From NCBI RefSeq assembly GCF_022009635.1, contig NZ_CP091716.1, forward strand, positions 7,062,501-7,126,500: a DNA stretch of 64,000 nucleotides, written 5' to 3'. This document shows, one piece after another, positions 8,543 to 17,533 of the stretch. The notes below the pieces were generated by a model, which was not told the origin of the DNA, did no database searches, and saw only the letters and a program-made list of their open reading frames with translations. A program made the translations under genes and the position numbers. This DNA is from Variovorax paradoxus (GTDB taxonomy: Bacteria > Pseudomonadota > Gammaproteobacteria > Burkholderiales > Burkholderiaceae_C). Position 1 is the stretch's first letter; every line of letters begins with the position of its first letter.

Positions 8543-10957
8543 CTAGAACAAGTGTTGCTGCGCGGTCGTCAAGGCCGTGAAGCTCTCCCCCACGGGCTGG
8601 AGAATCGCGTCGGCAATCGGTTGGAGCTGCTTGCTCAGATAGTGCTCGTAGTCGATGCGGGAATGGCGCGTCTCGAGCGGCTCCGGCCCGTTCCGGGTCA
8701 TGACATACCGAATCCAGCCACCGCTCTGATACTGCATCGGACGCCCTATGCGGGCGTTGTACTCGTCGGCGATGCGTGCGGCACGGACCTGCGGCGGCAC
8801 GTTGACCAGGTAGGCATCGAGCCGATGGCGCAGGCGCTTCCTGTAGATCAGCAGGTCATCCTTTTCGCCGGCCAGCGTCGATTGCGCATAGTCGCTCACG
8901 AATTCCTTGTAGGGCTCGCCCTGGAAGATGCGCGAAAGCAGGCCCTCCTGGAACTGGCGCGCCAGCGGAGTCCAGTCGCTGCGGGCCATCTCCAGGCCGC
9001 GGTAGACCATTTCCTCCTTGCCTTTGGCGTCCACGCTGAGGCCGGCGTAGCGCTTCTTGCTGCCCACATCCGAGCCACGGATGGTGGGCATGAAGAATTT
9101 CCTGTAGTGGGTGTCGAACTCGATCTCGAGAAAATTGTCCAGCCCCTGCTCGTCGCGAAGGGAGCCCGTCCACCAGTCGTTGATGTCCCTCACCAGGTTG
9201 GCCGCGACAGCGTGCGCTTCCTCGTTGGTGTGGGTTCGCTTGAGCCAGACGAAGATGGAGTCGGTGTCTCCATAGATCACCTCGTAGCCCCGGCTCTGCA
9301 CGAACTCGCGCGTGAGCTTCATCATCTCGTGGCCGCGAAGGGTGACGGCGGAAACCAGCTTGGGATTGAAGAAGCGGCAATCGGCCGCGCCCAGCACGCC
9401 GGCGAAGGAGTTCATGAGCAGCTTCAGCGCCTGGGACAACGGCTCGTTCCCGACGCGCTTGGCCTCGTCGCGGGCGCGCCAGAGCGTGGTCACGATTTCC
9501 GGCAGGCAGTGCCGCTCGCGCGAGAAAACAGTCCCCTGCGGACCCTTGACGACCATGGCCGGATCGCCGGCGTGGGTACCTTCCACGAGGCCCACGGGGT
9601 CGACAAGGAAGGTCCGGATGATCGAGGGGTAGAGGCTCTTGTAGTCCAGGACCACGACCGAGTCGTAGAACCCCGGTTTCGAGTCCATCACGTAGCCACC
9701 GGGGAAGGCCTTGCTCGCAATCTCGCCCACGTTCGGCGCCACATAGCCCAGGCGATGCATCCGCGGAAGATAGTGGTGACTGAACGCGGCAATGGAGCCG
9801 CCGAAGTGATCGGCCTGAAGGCCCGTGGTCTGGGCCCGCTCCATCACGAACTGCAGCAGCTTCGCCTTGTCGAAGATCCGCAGGACCAGTTCGCAGTCCC
9901 GGATGTTGTAGAGGGCGAGCGCCGGCTTGTCTTCCTGGTAGCGCCGCTCGATCTCGGCCATCTTGTCGTATTCGTCACCGATGGCCTTCCCCTCGCCCAG
10001 CAATGCTTGCGAAACAGTTTCGAGACTGAACGAAGGAAAGCTCCACATCGCGGCCTTGAGCGCGTCGATGCCATCGATGATCACCCGGCCCGGCGTGGGT
10101 GCGAACAGGTAGCCCTGCTTGCCCGGATGGGTCCGCCATTCGATGGGCCGGCGCTCCCGTCCCAGCAGCAGCTGCATTCCACAGTCGTTGGCGGTCTTCT
10201 GGAGTACGCGCAAGTCGAACTGAATGACGTTCCAGCCGATGACGACGTCTGGGTCGTTCCTCTCGAACCAGTCGTTCAAGCTTTCCACCATGGCTTTGCG
10301 GGTCGGGCAGTAGACCAGCGAGAAATCCATGGGCTCACCCGGCCCGGGCGGTGCTTCACCGAGCATGAAGACGACACGATCCTGCAAGCCGTCCAATGCG
10401 ATCGAATAAAGCGCCTCGTCCTGGCTCGTCTCGATGTCCAGCGACACCATTTTCAGCACCGGCCGGAATTCGGGCGCGGGCTTGAGCCTGCAGTCGACGA
10501 TGGTCGCGCCGTCCGCGCGGCCCTCTTCCACCGTCACGCCAGCGGTAATGAACCGCTCCATCAGGTAGCGGTCGTGCGGGCGCACGTCGGCTTCGAGCAC
10601 GGGAACGCCCTGCGGCTGCAGGGCTCGCGTCAGGCGGCCCAATTGGCGGTAGTGCTTCGCATAGACCCCGACGACTGGCTGGCAATTGAAGGTCTTCAAT
10701 TCAAGCTCACGGACCTGCATTCCCGGCATGGCCGCAAGTTGCGCCTCCAGCGCCGGCCGGTGACGGGACTCCACGAATGCGACCGAGGTCTGGGACCTCA
10801 GAACCGCCTTCCTCGGTCCCTCATCCGTGGCCAGCCAATATTCGATTTCGGTGCCCGACGACGCGTCTCGCCAATGGCGAGTGAGGATGAAGCCCTGGAG
10901 GGAGGGCGCCACGGGAGCCGGGAGAATCGGGGAAAGCGTAGGGGCAGGTGCGGGCAC
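8543..10957 (-). CDS. polB: DNA polymerase II (family B)
   Basis: 804 residues, close to the E. coli enzyme (783). The 3'-5' exonuclease motifs are intact: SLDIETS (172-178), GWNVIQFDL (241-249) and YNIRDCELV (350-358). Polymerase motif A is DYKSLYPSII (438-447) and motif C is YGDTDSIFVW (562-571). It acts in translesion synthesis and replication restart and is SOS-controlled in E. coli. The start is GTG (10957) preceded by GAGAG; I did not see a convincing LexA box upstream. It is convergent with the monooxygenase gene, with a 12-base gap. Confidence 0.93.
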   Translation of the reverse strand: MPAPAPTLSPILPAPVAPSLQGFILTRHWRDASSGTEIEYWLATDEGPRKAVLRSQTSVAFVESRHRPALEAQLAAMPGMQVRELELKTFNCQPVVGVYAKHYRQLGRLTRALQPQGVPVLEADVRPHDRYLMERFITAGVTVEEGRADGATIVDCRLKPAPEFRPVLKMVSLDIETSQDEALYSIALDGLQDRVVFMLGEAPPGPGEPMDFSLVYCPTRKAMVESLNDWFERNDPDVVIGWNVIQFDLRVLQKTANDCGMQLLLGRERRPIEWRTHPGKQGYLFAPTPGRVIIDGIDALKAAMWSFPSFSLETVSQALLGEGKAIGDEYDKMAEIERRYQEDKPALALYNIRDCELVLRIFDKAKLLQFVMERAQTTGLQADHFGGSIAAFSHHYLPRMHRLGYVAPNVGEIASKAFPGGYVMDSKPGFYDSVVVLDYKSLYPSIIRTFLVDPVGLVEGTHAGDPAMVVKGPQGTVFSRERHCLPEIVTTLWRARDEAKRVGNEPLSQALKLLMNSFAGVLGAADCRFFNPKLVSAVTLRGHEMMKLTREFVQSRGYEVIYGDTDSIFVWLKRTHTNEEAHAVAANLVRDINDWWTGSLRDEQGLDNFLEIEFDTHYRKFFMPTIRGSDVGSKKRYAGLSVDAKGKEEMVYRGLEMARSDWTPLARQFQEGLLSRIFQGEPYKEFVSDYAQSTLAGEKDDLLIYRKRLRHRLDAYLVNVPPQVRAARIADEYNARIGRPMQYQSGGWIRYVMTRNGPEPLETRHSRIDYEHYLSKQLQPIADAILQPVGESFTALTTAQQHLF

Positions 10958-11029
10958 GCCCGATTCTCTCCCGGTTGCGGCCGGGCATGTCGTCGCCGCC
11001 CACGCTCTCCTTTCAGTGGACCAAGCTCA

Positions 11030-12340
11030 TCACTTGTTCATGGCACTCAGCACCGCCGTCGTCATGGCCTGAACGCCCATCTTGATGGAAGGCTCGGGCA
11101 CGGGCGCGAAGAAAGGCGAGTGATTGAATGGCAGCGGCTTGCCGCCCGGCTTCAGCGACTCGGCAACCTCCTTGGGGTCGCTCACGCCGACGAAGAAGAA
11201 CATCGACGGCACACCGGCGTTCACGTATTCAGAAAAATCCTCGCTTGCCGTGATGGGCGGCACCTGTACCACCCTCGCCGCGTCGAGCTTCGACTTGAGT
11301 GCCGCAACGGTACGCTGGACGACTGCCTCGTCGTTGATGACCGCCGCACCGCCGTCCCCGAACTCGACGACCGGCTCGGGCGCGCCGGCCATCGCGGCGG
11401 CAGCCTTCGCGGTGCGTCGGACTCCGGCGAGCAGCTTCTCACGCACTTCCGGCTTGTAGCTGCGAACGGTGCCACGGAGCACGACCGAGTCCGGAATGAT
11501 GTTGCCCGCGGTGCCGCCCTGAATGGCCCCGATGGTCACGACACCGAATTCGGCCGGATCCTTCTCGCGACTGACCACGGTCTGCACATCCGTCACGAAG
11601 TGGGCTGCAATGGCGATGGGATCGATGGTCTTGTCGGGCGCGGAGCCGTGGCCGCCGCGCCCCTTGAAGGTGATCTCGAGGCCGTCGGATGCCGAGGTGA
11701 TGGCACCCACGCGGTATCCCACGAAGCCGTATGGCGAGGGGCTCGTGTGCAAGGCAAATGCGAAATCGGGCTTGGGAAAACGCTTGAAGAGGCCGTCGGC
11801 CAGCATGGCCTTGGCACCGCCACCGGCCTCCTCGGCCGGCTGGCCGATGAACATCAGCGTGCCTTTCCACTGGTCCTTCAGCGCAAGCAATGTTCGAGCG
11901 GTCCCGACCCAGCTTGCCATGTGAATGTCGTGCCCGCAGCTGTGCGCAACGAAAGTCTCGCGTCCATTCCACTCGGCCTTGACCTTGCTCGCATAGGGCA
12001 ACCCCGTCTTTTCCTCCATCGGCAGCGCATCGAGCTCCGTTCGCACCAGCACCGTAGGTCCGGGGCCATTCTTGTAGATCGCAACGATGCCGGTGCGACC
12101 GACCTTTTCCGTCACTTCGAAGCCGAGATCACGCATCTCGGCCGCAAGCTTGGCGGCCGTGCGAGTCTCCTTGAAGCTCAGTTCGGGGTTGGAGTGGATG
12201 TCCTTGTAGATCGTCTCGAGCGACGGATACATGCCGTCGACAAGCGCATCGATGCGCGCGGTGGGTTGCTGCGCGAAGGCGGCTGGCGCAATCGCGCACA
12301 TGGCGAGGAGGGAAAGCTGGCGAAAAGCTGGCAAGTGCAT
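11030..12340 (-). CDS. Exported M20 family metallopeptidase/amidohydrolase
   Basis: 436 residues. A Sec signal peptide ends near AAFAQQ (residues 1-24). The M20D (HipO/AbgB-like) core has metal-binding features: RTELDALPMEE, then AHSCGHDIHMAS, then QPAEEAGGGAKAML, with a lid domain (GRGGHGSAPDKTIDP). It probably hydrolyses N-acyl amino acids or small amides in the periplasm. It is divergent from a LysR regulator at 12511, a common arrangement for a regulator and its target. Confidence 0.85.
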   Translation of the reverse strand: MHLPAFRQLSLLAMCAIAPAAFAQQPTARIDALVDGMYPSLETIYKDIHSNPELSFKETRTAAKLAAEMRDLGFEVTEKVGRTGIVAIYKNGPGPTVLVRTELDALPMEEKTGLPYASKVKAEWNGRETFVAHSCGHDIHMASWVGTARTLLALKDQWKGTLMFIGQPAEEAGGGAKAMLADGLFKRFPKPDFAFALHTSPSPYGFVGYRVGAITSASDGLEITFKGRGGHGSAPDKTIDPIAIAAHFVTDVQTVVSREKDPAEFGVVTIGAIQGGTAGNIIPDSVVLRGTVRSYKPEVREKLLAGVRRTAKAAAAMAGAPEPVVEFGDGGAAVINDEAVVQRTVAALKSKLDAARVVQVPPITASEDFSEYVNAGVPSMFFFVGVSDPKEVAESLKPGGKPLPFNHSPFFAPVPEPSIKMGVQAMTTAVLSAMNK

Positions 12341-12510
12341 CGGATGTCTCTGTGTGATTTGGTTTTCTGCGGTGCCGTGCGGCCCGGGATGACCTGACTC
12401 GACCCGCGGCGCACGGAACCCGCAATCTAGGGAGACGCCAAACCAAAGTCCAATGCATTGTTGTTTTCATTGCCATAATTTGATCTCATGGAAATTGCCC
12501 GGCTCCCGTG

Positions 12511-13395
12511 ATGACGCTCGTACAACTTCGGCACTTGATTTCGCTGGCGGAGACCGCTTCGTTCACGCGATCGGCCGAGACGCTCTTCCTGACACAGCCG
12601 GCGTTGAGCCGAAGCATCAACGCATTGGAAGAGGAGCTGGGCCAGAAGCTTTTCGACCGTGTCGGAAGACGCAGCGAACTCACGCATTTCGGGCACGAGG
12701 TATTGCAACGGGCGCGCAGACTGGTGTTCGACGCCGATGAACTCGCGGCATCCGGAGGGCGCAAGCTCGGCGGCCGCACCAGCACCTTGCGCGTGGGTCT
12801 CGGGTCCGGGCCGGGCGCATTGCTGACCAGACCGCTGCTGGCCGGCATGGCGCAGCGAGGTGCAACGGTGCGCGTCGACATTCTTCGCGGTGAAGAGAAC
12901 CGGCTCGTCCAAGCGCTTCGAGACCGCCAGATCGATGCAGTGGTCCTCGAAATCCACTCGTTCAGGCCGGCAACGGACCTGCGCGTCGAGGCCGTGACTG
13001 AGATGCGGGGGGCCTTCATGTGCAGGACCGGCCACCCCCTCACGCGCAAGCGCGGAGCAATACGCTTCGAGACCGTGCGCGAGTTCCCGATCGCCTCGAC
13101 AAAGCTGGGCAACGACGTGGTGCGCGAGATGGTCGAGACCTATGGTCCGCAAGGACATCCCGACGAATGCGTGAGCCTGCGCTGCAACGAATTGTCGAGT
13201 CTGGTCGAGGTCGTACGGGAGAGCGACGCGGTTCTATTCGCGATCCGGGCAGCCGCGCCGGACCTGGTGGAACTGCCTGTGCGGCCAGCAATAGAGACCC
13301 GCGCGCACTTCGGCCTGATCACGCGTGCGGGACATACGGACGCGCCCGCCATGTCGATGTTGCGCACGCTGATCTCGAAGATACTGCGCGACTGA
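12511..13395 (+). CDS. LysR-type transcriptional regulator
   Basis: 294 residues starting MTLVQLRHLISLAETASF. It has an N-terminal winged helix-turn-helix (TQPALSRSINALEEELG, then LFDRVGRRSELTHFG) and a normal-length effector domain. A GTG sits directly before the ATG; I chose the ATG. The 170-bp gap to the divergent M20 gene includes AT-rich bases at 12445-12490 suitable for a promoter. It most likely regulates the M20 gene and itself; the inducer is unknown. Confidence 0.82.
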   Translation: MTLVQLRHLISLAETASFTRSAETLFLTQPALSRSINALEEELGQKLFDRVGRRSELTHFGHEVLQRARRLVFDADELAASGGRKLGGRTSTLRVGLGSGPGALLTRPLLAGMAQRGATVRVDILRGEENRLVQALRDRQIDAVVLEIHSFRPATDLRVEAVTEMRGAFMCRTGHPLTRKRGAIRFETVREFPIASTKLGNDVVREMVETYGPQGHPDECVSLRCNELSSLVEVVRESDAVLFAIRAAAPDLVELPVRPAIETRAHFGLITRAGHTDAPAMSMLRTLISKILRD

Positions 13396-13444
13396 CTTCG
13401 GGTGCCAAGGACATGTGCCCGCCTGTTATTTCTGGAGCAATGCC

Positions 13445-13909
13445 ATGCAGTCGCATCAACTCGAAATCTTTGCTGACTACTTTCAGTTCTACCTGCAGGA
13501 CGAAACGGCCGACGGCGATCTGTCGAATGCCTGGGATGCCCCGGCGGTAGAGCGCATGCTCGCCGTCTCTTCAGGCGCTGTCGGCCTGGGCACCGTCCGC
13601 AACATGGACGTACCGGTCACGCTCGAGTTCCTGGACTTCGAGCCCCTGAGCGAGCTCGCCGATTTCGACCATGTGGTCGAAGGCTCCTTGACGATAGAGA
13701 CCGGACCGCTGGTCATCGCGGGCTGCACGGACTATTTTCCCGACGCCGCGCGTTTCCCCGTCGAACCTGGAACCTACAGGGTCAGGCTGTCGTGTTCCGG
13801 CTTGGACTCCCTGTCGGAAGACGGACTCGAGGGGAAGGATCGCTATCTTGTGCAGCTATGGCTGGCTCCGCCCATTGACCCAAGAGTGCTCAAGCAGCAC
13901 GCCGCCTGA
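13445..13909 (+). CDS. ComJ/Nin-like protein (possible nuclease inhibitor)
   Basis: 154 residues starting MQSHQLEIFADYFQFYLQD after a good site (GGAG, 7 bases upstream). The layout recalls Bacillus ComJ/Nin, which binds and inhibits the nuclease NucA: an N-terminal beta-strand with Y-x-F, a W-x-x-x-A-V-E helix, then RNMDVPVTLEF and a C-terminal GTYRVRLSC strand. No secretion signal. It is followed 38 bases later by another soluble unknown gene and lies near an Rhs remnant, so an orphan immunity role is possible. The family call is from memory and moderate. Confidence 0.5.
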   Translation: MQSHQLEIFADYFQFYLQDETADGDLSNAWDAPAVERMLAVSSGAVGLGTVRNMDVPVTLEFLDFEPLSELADFDHVVEGSLTIETGPLVIAGCTDYFPDAARFPVEPGTYRVRLSCSGLDSLSEDGLEGKDRYLVQLWLAPPIDPRVLKQHAA

Positions 13910-13947
13910 CGTCCGCCGAACATCTGTCCACCCGAACCTGAAAACGC

Positions 13948-14868
13948 ATGGCTGAACAAGACATCACTCCGCTGCTTCTCGACGCACTCGGCAAGCGCAT
14001 CGACGACCCTGCCGCCATCCGGCTTGCGGAAGCTCTCGGCAAGAAGCCGTTCAAGAACGCGACGCCGCTCAACGGCGCGAGTCTCGGCAATGGCAAGCTC
14101 GGCATCGAAGTCGGGGCCAGCGCAAGCCTCACCAGCAGATCCCATTTCCCTCCGCGCAAGGAAGGACGCACCTGGGTCACCTGGGTTTCACATGCCTTCA
14201 TCTACCCGAACTATCGCGGCGCCCTCCCGGCCGGTTTCGAATGGCAAATGAACGATGCAGCCCTCGGCTCGCGATTCGTCCGACGCATCGAAAGTGCCTT
14301 GGAGGAGATCCGCTTCACGCTGCCGCCACCACGCGAAGGCCTGCGGGCAAAGGCCACGCTAGGCTCGAACGGCTTGCCGGAGCTTCTGCTCCTGAGCGTT
14401 GCCGAAGAAGAGGCCTATGCGACCATCCATCCTGGCAGCGATCCGGCGCATTCGGTCGAAGACGGCTTCTTCGCCAGTTGGTGTGCGCTGAACGGAATCC
14501 TGCGGGAGGACCGGCTTGCACAAGAGCGAATCGACGCGCTTCGCCAGCGGAAGATCTCGCCCCTTGCCTTTCTTTCTTCGGACCTTGGGGGCCTGTTGTG
14601 GGAAAGCGATGTCCGGCAGGAACACGCCGCCTTCTGCCACGCCTACATGAACCGCCTGATGCAGCCGGAGAAAGCCTCCGCGCTTTTCGATACGAAAGAA
14701 ATATTCGGGGAGAGCAACAACTGGCGAAAGCCGGGTGAGGCCACGACACAGGACAGCTGGGACAACTTCGACCGGATCGCGCCGCGGTATGCGCAAAGGC
14801 TTCTGCAATGGCGGCACGAGAAGATCCGCTCGATGGTTGATTGGCCGGATCAAGCGGAGACTGCATAG
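13948..14868 (+). CDS. Unknown soluble protein, possible immunity-type
   Basis: 306 residues, no signal peptide or membrane helix. The N-terminal third is helical (ITPLLLDALGKRIDDP). The middle has alternating strand-like segments (RTWVTWVSHAFIYPNY). The C-terminal half is helical and rich in Trp and Glu. I do not recognise a family. It probably shares a transcript with the ComJ-like gene, 38 bases upstream. Position beside a decayed Rhs gene suggests, but does not show, a role as an immunity protein. Confidence 0.55.
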   Translation: MAEQDITPLLLDALGKRIDDPAAIRLAEALGKKPFKNATPLNGASLGNGKLGIEVGASASLTSRSHFPPRKEGRTWVTWVSHAFIYPNYRGALPAGFEWQMNDAALGSRFVRRIESALEEIRFTLPPPREGLRAKATLGSNGLPELLLLSVAEEEAYATIHPGSDPAHSVEDGFFASWCALNGILREDRLAQERIDALRQRKISPLAFLSSDLGGLLWESDVRQEHAAFCHAYMNRLMQPEKASALFDTKEIFGESNNWRKPGEATTQDSWDNFDRIAPRYAQRLLQWRHEKIRSMVDWPDQAETA

Positions 14869-14878
14869 CACAGGCCGA

Positions 14879-14895
14879 CTTGCAGAGGCTGCAAG
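14879..14895. terminator. Hairpin between convergent genes
   Basis: CTTGCAG, loop AGG, CTGCAAG: a perfect 7-bp stem in the 40-bp gap between the convergent genes ending at 14868 and 14909. There is no long T-run on either side, so termination here is a guess from position and symmetry. Confidence 0.35.
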
Positions 14896-14908
14896 CCGAC
14901 CATCGACG

Positions 14909-15784
14909 TTACTTCGGCGTGTAGGTCATCTTCGTCACGACCATTGGTGATTTCGGGTCGATTCCCTTGAGTAGCTGGCCTCGGTAAGGCCCCTCGGAAG
15001 CCAGCCAGAATTCCTTCGTGCTGTCTTTCGTGATCCCCGAAGCGCTGAGCGTGATTTTCAACGAGAGCTTGCATACGTTGAATGTTCCCAGCGGCGTCTT
15101 CAACGATTCCCGGCCGTGGTAGATGAGCTCGGCACTCGCCGGCACGGAAGACGTCGAACCGCTCACACCGTTGATGACCTTGGTCTTGGCAACGGAAGTT
15201 CGCTGACTCACGACCTGCCCGGGCTTCATGTCCATCGGGAACGAAACTGGAGGCGAAAAGACCTGGGAGTCGGAAATGGTCTGCTCTTTCGGGAAGCCGG
15301 GGGGAATCACCTTCGGGTCGTACTTGGTCTTGGAGACCGTCGCCTTCCCGTAGAGCATGATGTTGCCACCGACGAGATCCTTGTACTCTTTTTCGGTAAT
15401 GGTGTTTTGGACGTAGGAGTAATCGAATGTCTTCGAATCGACGTTGAAGGCAATCGGATTCGCTCCGCCAAAGGTCTCTCGTCCCTCGGTCACGCTCTTT
15501 CTGTGGAAAGAGGCAGTCGCCGGATCAGTTCCCAGCTTGGCCGCGTCGAACTCCAGCAATGTGCCTTCGCGAAAGTCGGCTTCGTTGAAGCATGGGCCTG
15601 AATTCTCCGACACGGTGGCTGGCGGCGCTGCAGGTGCCGCTGCTTGTTCGGTGGGGATGGGCAACGCGGGAAGTCCACCTCCACCTCCACCACCGCCGCC
15701 TCCACACGCGGAAATCGTGGCTGTCGCGGCTGCGATGACAAGGAATCTCGCGCACGGCAGATCGTTAACATTTACTCTTTTCAA
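14909..15784 (-). CDS. Lipoprotein with polyglycine linker, unknown function
   Basis: 291 residues from a TTG start at 15784 preceded by AGGGAG. The N-terminus KRVNVNDLPCARFL leads to a hydrophobic stretch and a lipobox-like TISAC followed by ten Gly residues, then a Pro/Ala linker. The body is a single domain with beta-rich spacing (FDYSYVQNTITEKEY, then GTFNVCKLSLKITLS and EFWLASEGPYRGQLL). This type occurs in beta-proteobacterial surface lipoproteins, but I cannot name the family. A U-tailed hairpin lies only 16 bases upstream of the start on the same strand. Confidence 0.6.
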   Translation of the reverse strand: MKRVNVNDLPCARFLVIAAATATISACGGGGGGGGGGLPALPIPTEQAAAPAAPPATVSENSGPCFNEADFREGTLLEFDAAKLGTDPATASFHRKSVTEGRETFGGANPIAFNVDSKTFDYSYVQNTITEKEYKDLVGGNIMLYGKATVSKTKYDPKVIPPGFPKEQTISDSQVFSPPVSFPMDMKPGQVVSQRTSVAKTKVINGVSGSTSSVPASAELIYHGRESLKTPLGTFNVCKLSLKITLSASGITKDSTKEFWLASEGPYRGQLLKGIDPKSPMVVTKMTYTPK

Positions 15785-15800
15785 GATCTCTCCCTTTAAT

Positions 15801-15825
15801 AAAAAAGCCACCAATCGATGGTGGC
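15801..15825 (-). terminator. Intrinsic-terminator-like hairpin just upstream of the lipoprotein gene
   Basis: On the minus strand: GCCACC, loop ATCGATT, GGTGGC, then TTTTTT. A 6-bp GC-rich stem followed directly by six T is a good intrinsic terminator, yet it ends 16 bases before the TTG start of the lipoprotein gene. Either it ends a transcript from upstream, with the lipoprotein promoter inside the gap, or it is an attenuator in the leader. Confidence 0.6.
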
Positions 15826-16079
15826 TTTGTATTCTTATGAAAGTTTCATTTCATCCGCGCGAATCTGATTTGCAGATTGCTTAATAGTTCTCCTTACTAC
15901 GCACCGCGTGCTCGGGAAAATTTCAACTGCTGCCGCGTAGTAGCCGTGAACAGAAATCTATGAATGAACCTAAAGATCAAACTCCAGCTCAGGCTAATTA
16001 ACGAAGATCGAGACAATTCTGAGACAAGCTTGAAGTCCAATCTTTGGATTAACTGAACAGAATCGACTGAGATGTTCAG
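15826..16079. other. Non-coding gap beside the Rhs remnant
   Basis: No gene is supported here. The stretch has lower GC than its surroundings. It holds one long-range inverted repeat, TACTACGC (15895-15902) and GCGTAGTA (15935-15942), and a small palindrome TCCAATCTTTGGA near 16034. These could be promoter elements for the lipoprotein or old mobile-element debris; I cannot tell which. Confidence 0.4.
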
Positions 16080-16186
16080 TCAGACGATTGCATCGACCGG
16101 TTGAATCCGCCAGACATAACGGGCGTTGGCCGCGTCGTAGGCGATCATGGCGAATGCGGCCGCGCTGCTCACATACAGGTTCCTAG

Positions 16187-17533
16187 CAGGATGCGGAAAT
16201 ACTCCCGTTCGAAGCGAGCCTTCTCCTTCTGTGAGGATTTGCTTTTCACATAGTGCGTCGAGCAGCGATTTCGGAAGCCGTTTTCGCTGACTCGAGGCCG
16301 TTTTGCTGACCTTTGGGTGCCTCAGAGTGTCCGAGGACGGATTTGTCCCAGCGAACGCATGCGCGTCAAGTTGTAGGCCGTCATCGTCAGCACGAACAGA
16401 TGGTCAACGCGCTTGAGCCCACGCACCATCACCTGACGAATTCCGCCCACCGTCTTGGCCCAGCCGAAGCCCTGCTCGATCAGTTTGCGTTTGCGCTGCG
16501 ACAACGCATAGCCCTCGCTCGCAGCAATGGCGTCGGGCACCGCGGAGCGCCGACCTGAAGTGTTCTGGGCCACGTGCGGTGTCACGCCCATGTCCTGGCA
16601 TGCCTGGACGAACTCCTGCGCGTCGTAGCCCTTGTCCGCACCGAGCGTGACCTCGGCCTTCGGACTCGCGGCCGCTTGCCGGGCATCATTGATCATGACC
16701 TTGGCCGCTTCGCGTTCGGCAAAGCCGTCAGCTTGTGTGACCATCGCGTTGGCAATCAGGCCATGGCGATTGTCCGAGAGGGTATGGCCCATGTAGCGCA
16801 ACTCACTGGCGGTCTTGCCCTTGCGGTACAGCCGCGCATCGCCATCGGTGCGCGAGGCGTGGGTGTCGTTGCTGCGGGTCTGACCTTTGAAGCTGGTGCT
16901 ACCGGTCGAGTTGTTGCCCGCATCATCATCGTCGCCGCCGTCCTTGCGCACGAAGCTCCTGTGGCTGGCCCACGCCTGGATGAGGGTGCCATCGACGCTG
17001 AAGTGTTCGCCCGATAGCCAGCCTTTGCGACCAGCTGTTTCGACGATGTGGTTGAACAGTTCGATGATGGCGTCGTGCTCGATCAGGCGCTCGCGGTTCT
17101 TGGTGAAGACGCTGGGAACCCAGACCGCATCGTCCATGGCCAGGCCAATGAACCAGCGATACAAGAGGTTGTACTGGGTCTGCTCCATGAGCTGGCGCTC
17201 CGAGCGGACGCTGAAGAAGATCTGCAAGAGCATCGCGCGCAGCAGCTTCTCGGGTGCGATGCTGGGGCGCCCGCCCTTGATGTCGGCCTCATACATGCCG
17301 GCAAACAGGTTGTCCATCTTGAGCAGCGCTTCATTGACCATTGCGCGGATCGGACGCAGCGGGTGATTCGCGGGTACGAAGTCCTCCAGGCGGCGCATCG
17401 TGAATAAGCTCTCGGTGAAGGTGTCGGCGCCGCGCATCGTCTGGGGTCTTGGTTGCAACTGTCGGAGGTGTCAACTTCCAACGCCTGAGGCCTGTCACGC
17501 GCCGACTGGTGGGAGAGGTATTTCAGCAGCCTG
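16187..17533 (-). mobile_element. IS5-family insertion sequence, 1347 bp, with CTAG target duplication
   Basis: Left end CAGGATGCGGAAATAC (16187-16202) and right end, read inward, CAGGCTGCTGAAATAC (17533-17518) form terminal inverted repeats matching at 14 of 16 positions. Both ends are flanked by CTAG (16183-16186 and 17534-17537), the YTAR-type four-base duplication expected for IS5-like elements. It carries a single transposase gene at 16322. Removing it restores the reading frame of the Rhs remnant. Transposase and ends look intact, so the copy may still be mobile. Confidence 0.85.
16322..17458 (-). CDS. IS5-family transposase
   Basis: 378 residues with the N-terminal transposase domain (TMRRLEDFVPANHPLRPIR) and a DDE catalytic core: FSVDGTLIQAWAS (first Asp), GADKGYDAQEF (second Asp) and RKLIEQGFGWAK (Glu in the YREK-like region). 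An Asp-rich and Ser/Thr-rich insert lies in the middle (GGDDDDAGNNS). It fills most of the element at 16187-17533 and appears full length with no frameshift. Confidence 0.92.
   Translation of the reverse strand: MQPRPQTMRGADTFTESLFTMRRLEDFVPANHPLRPIRAMVNEALLKMDNLFAGMYEADIKGGRPSIAPEKLLRAMLLQIFFSVRSERQLMEQTQYNLLYRWFIGLAMDDAVWVPSVFTKNRERLIEHDAIIELFNHIVETAGRKGWLSGEHFSVDGTLIQAWASHRSFVRKDGGDDDDAGNNSTGSTSFKGQTRSNDTHASRTDGDARLYRKGKTASELRYMGHTLSDNRHGLIANAMVTQADGFAEREAAKVMINDARQAAASPKAEVTLGADKGYDAQEFVQACQDMGVTPHVAQNTSGRRSAVPDAIAASEGYALSQRKRKLIEQGFGWAKTVGGIRQVMVRGLKRVDHLFVLTMTAYNLTRMRSLGQIRPRTL

Noticed and set aside
8552..12397. Plus-strand open frame of 1281 codons opposite polB and the M20 gene
   Set aside because: It lies antisense to two clearly identified genes whose motifs are intact. 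Long antisense frames are expected in GC-rich DNA. Composition is Arg/His/Gln-rich with no recognisable domain.
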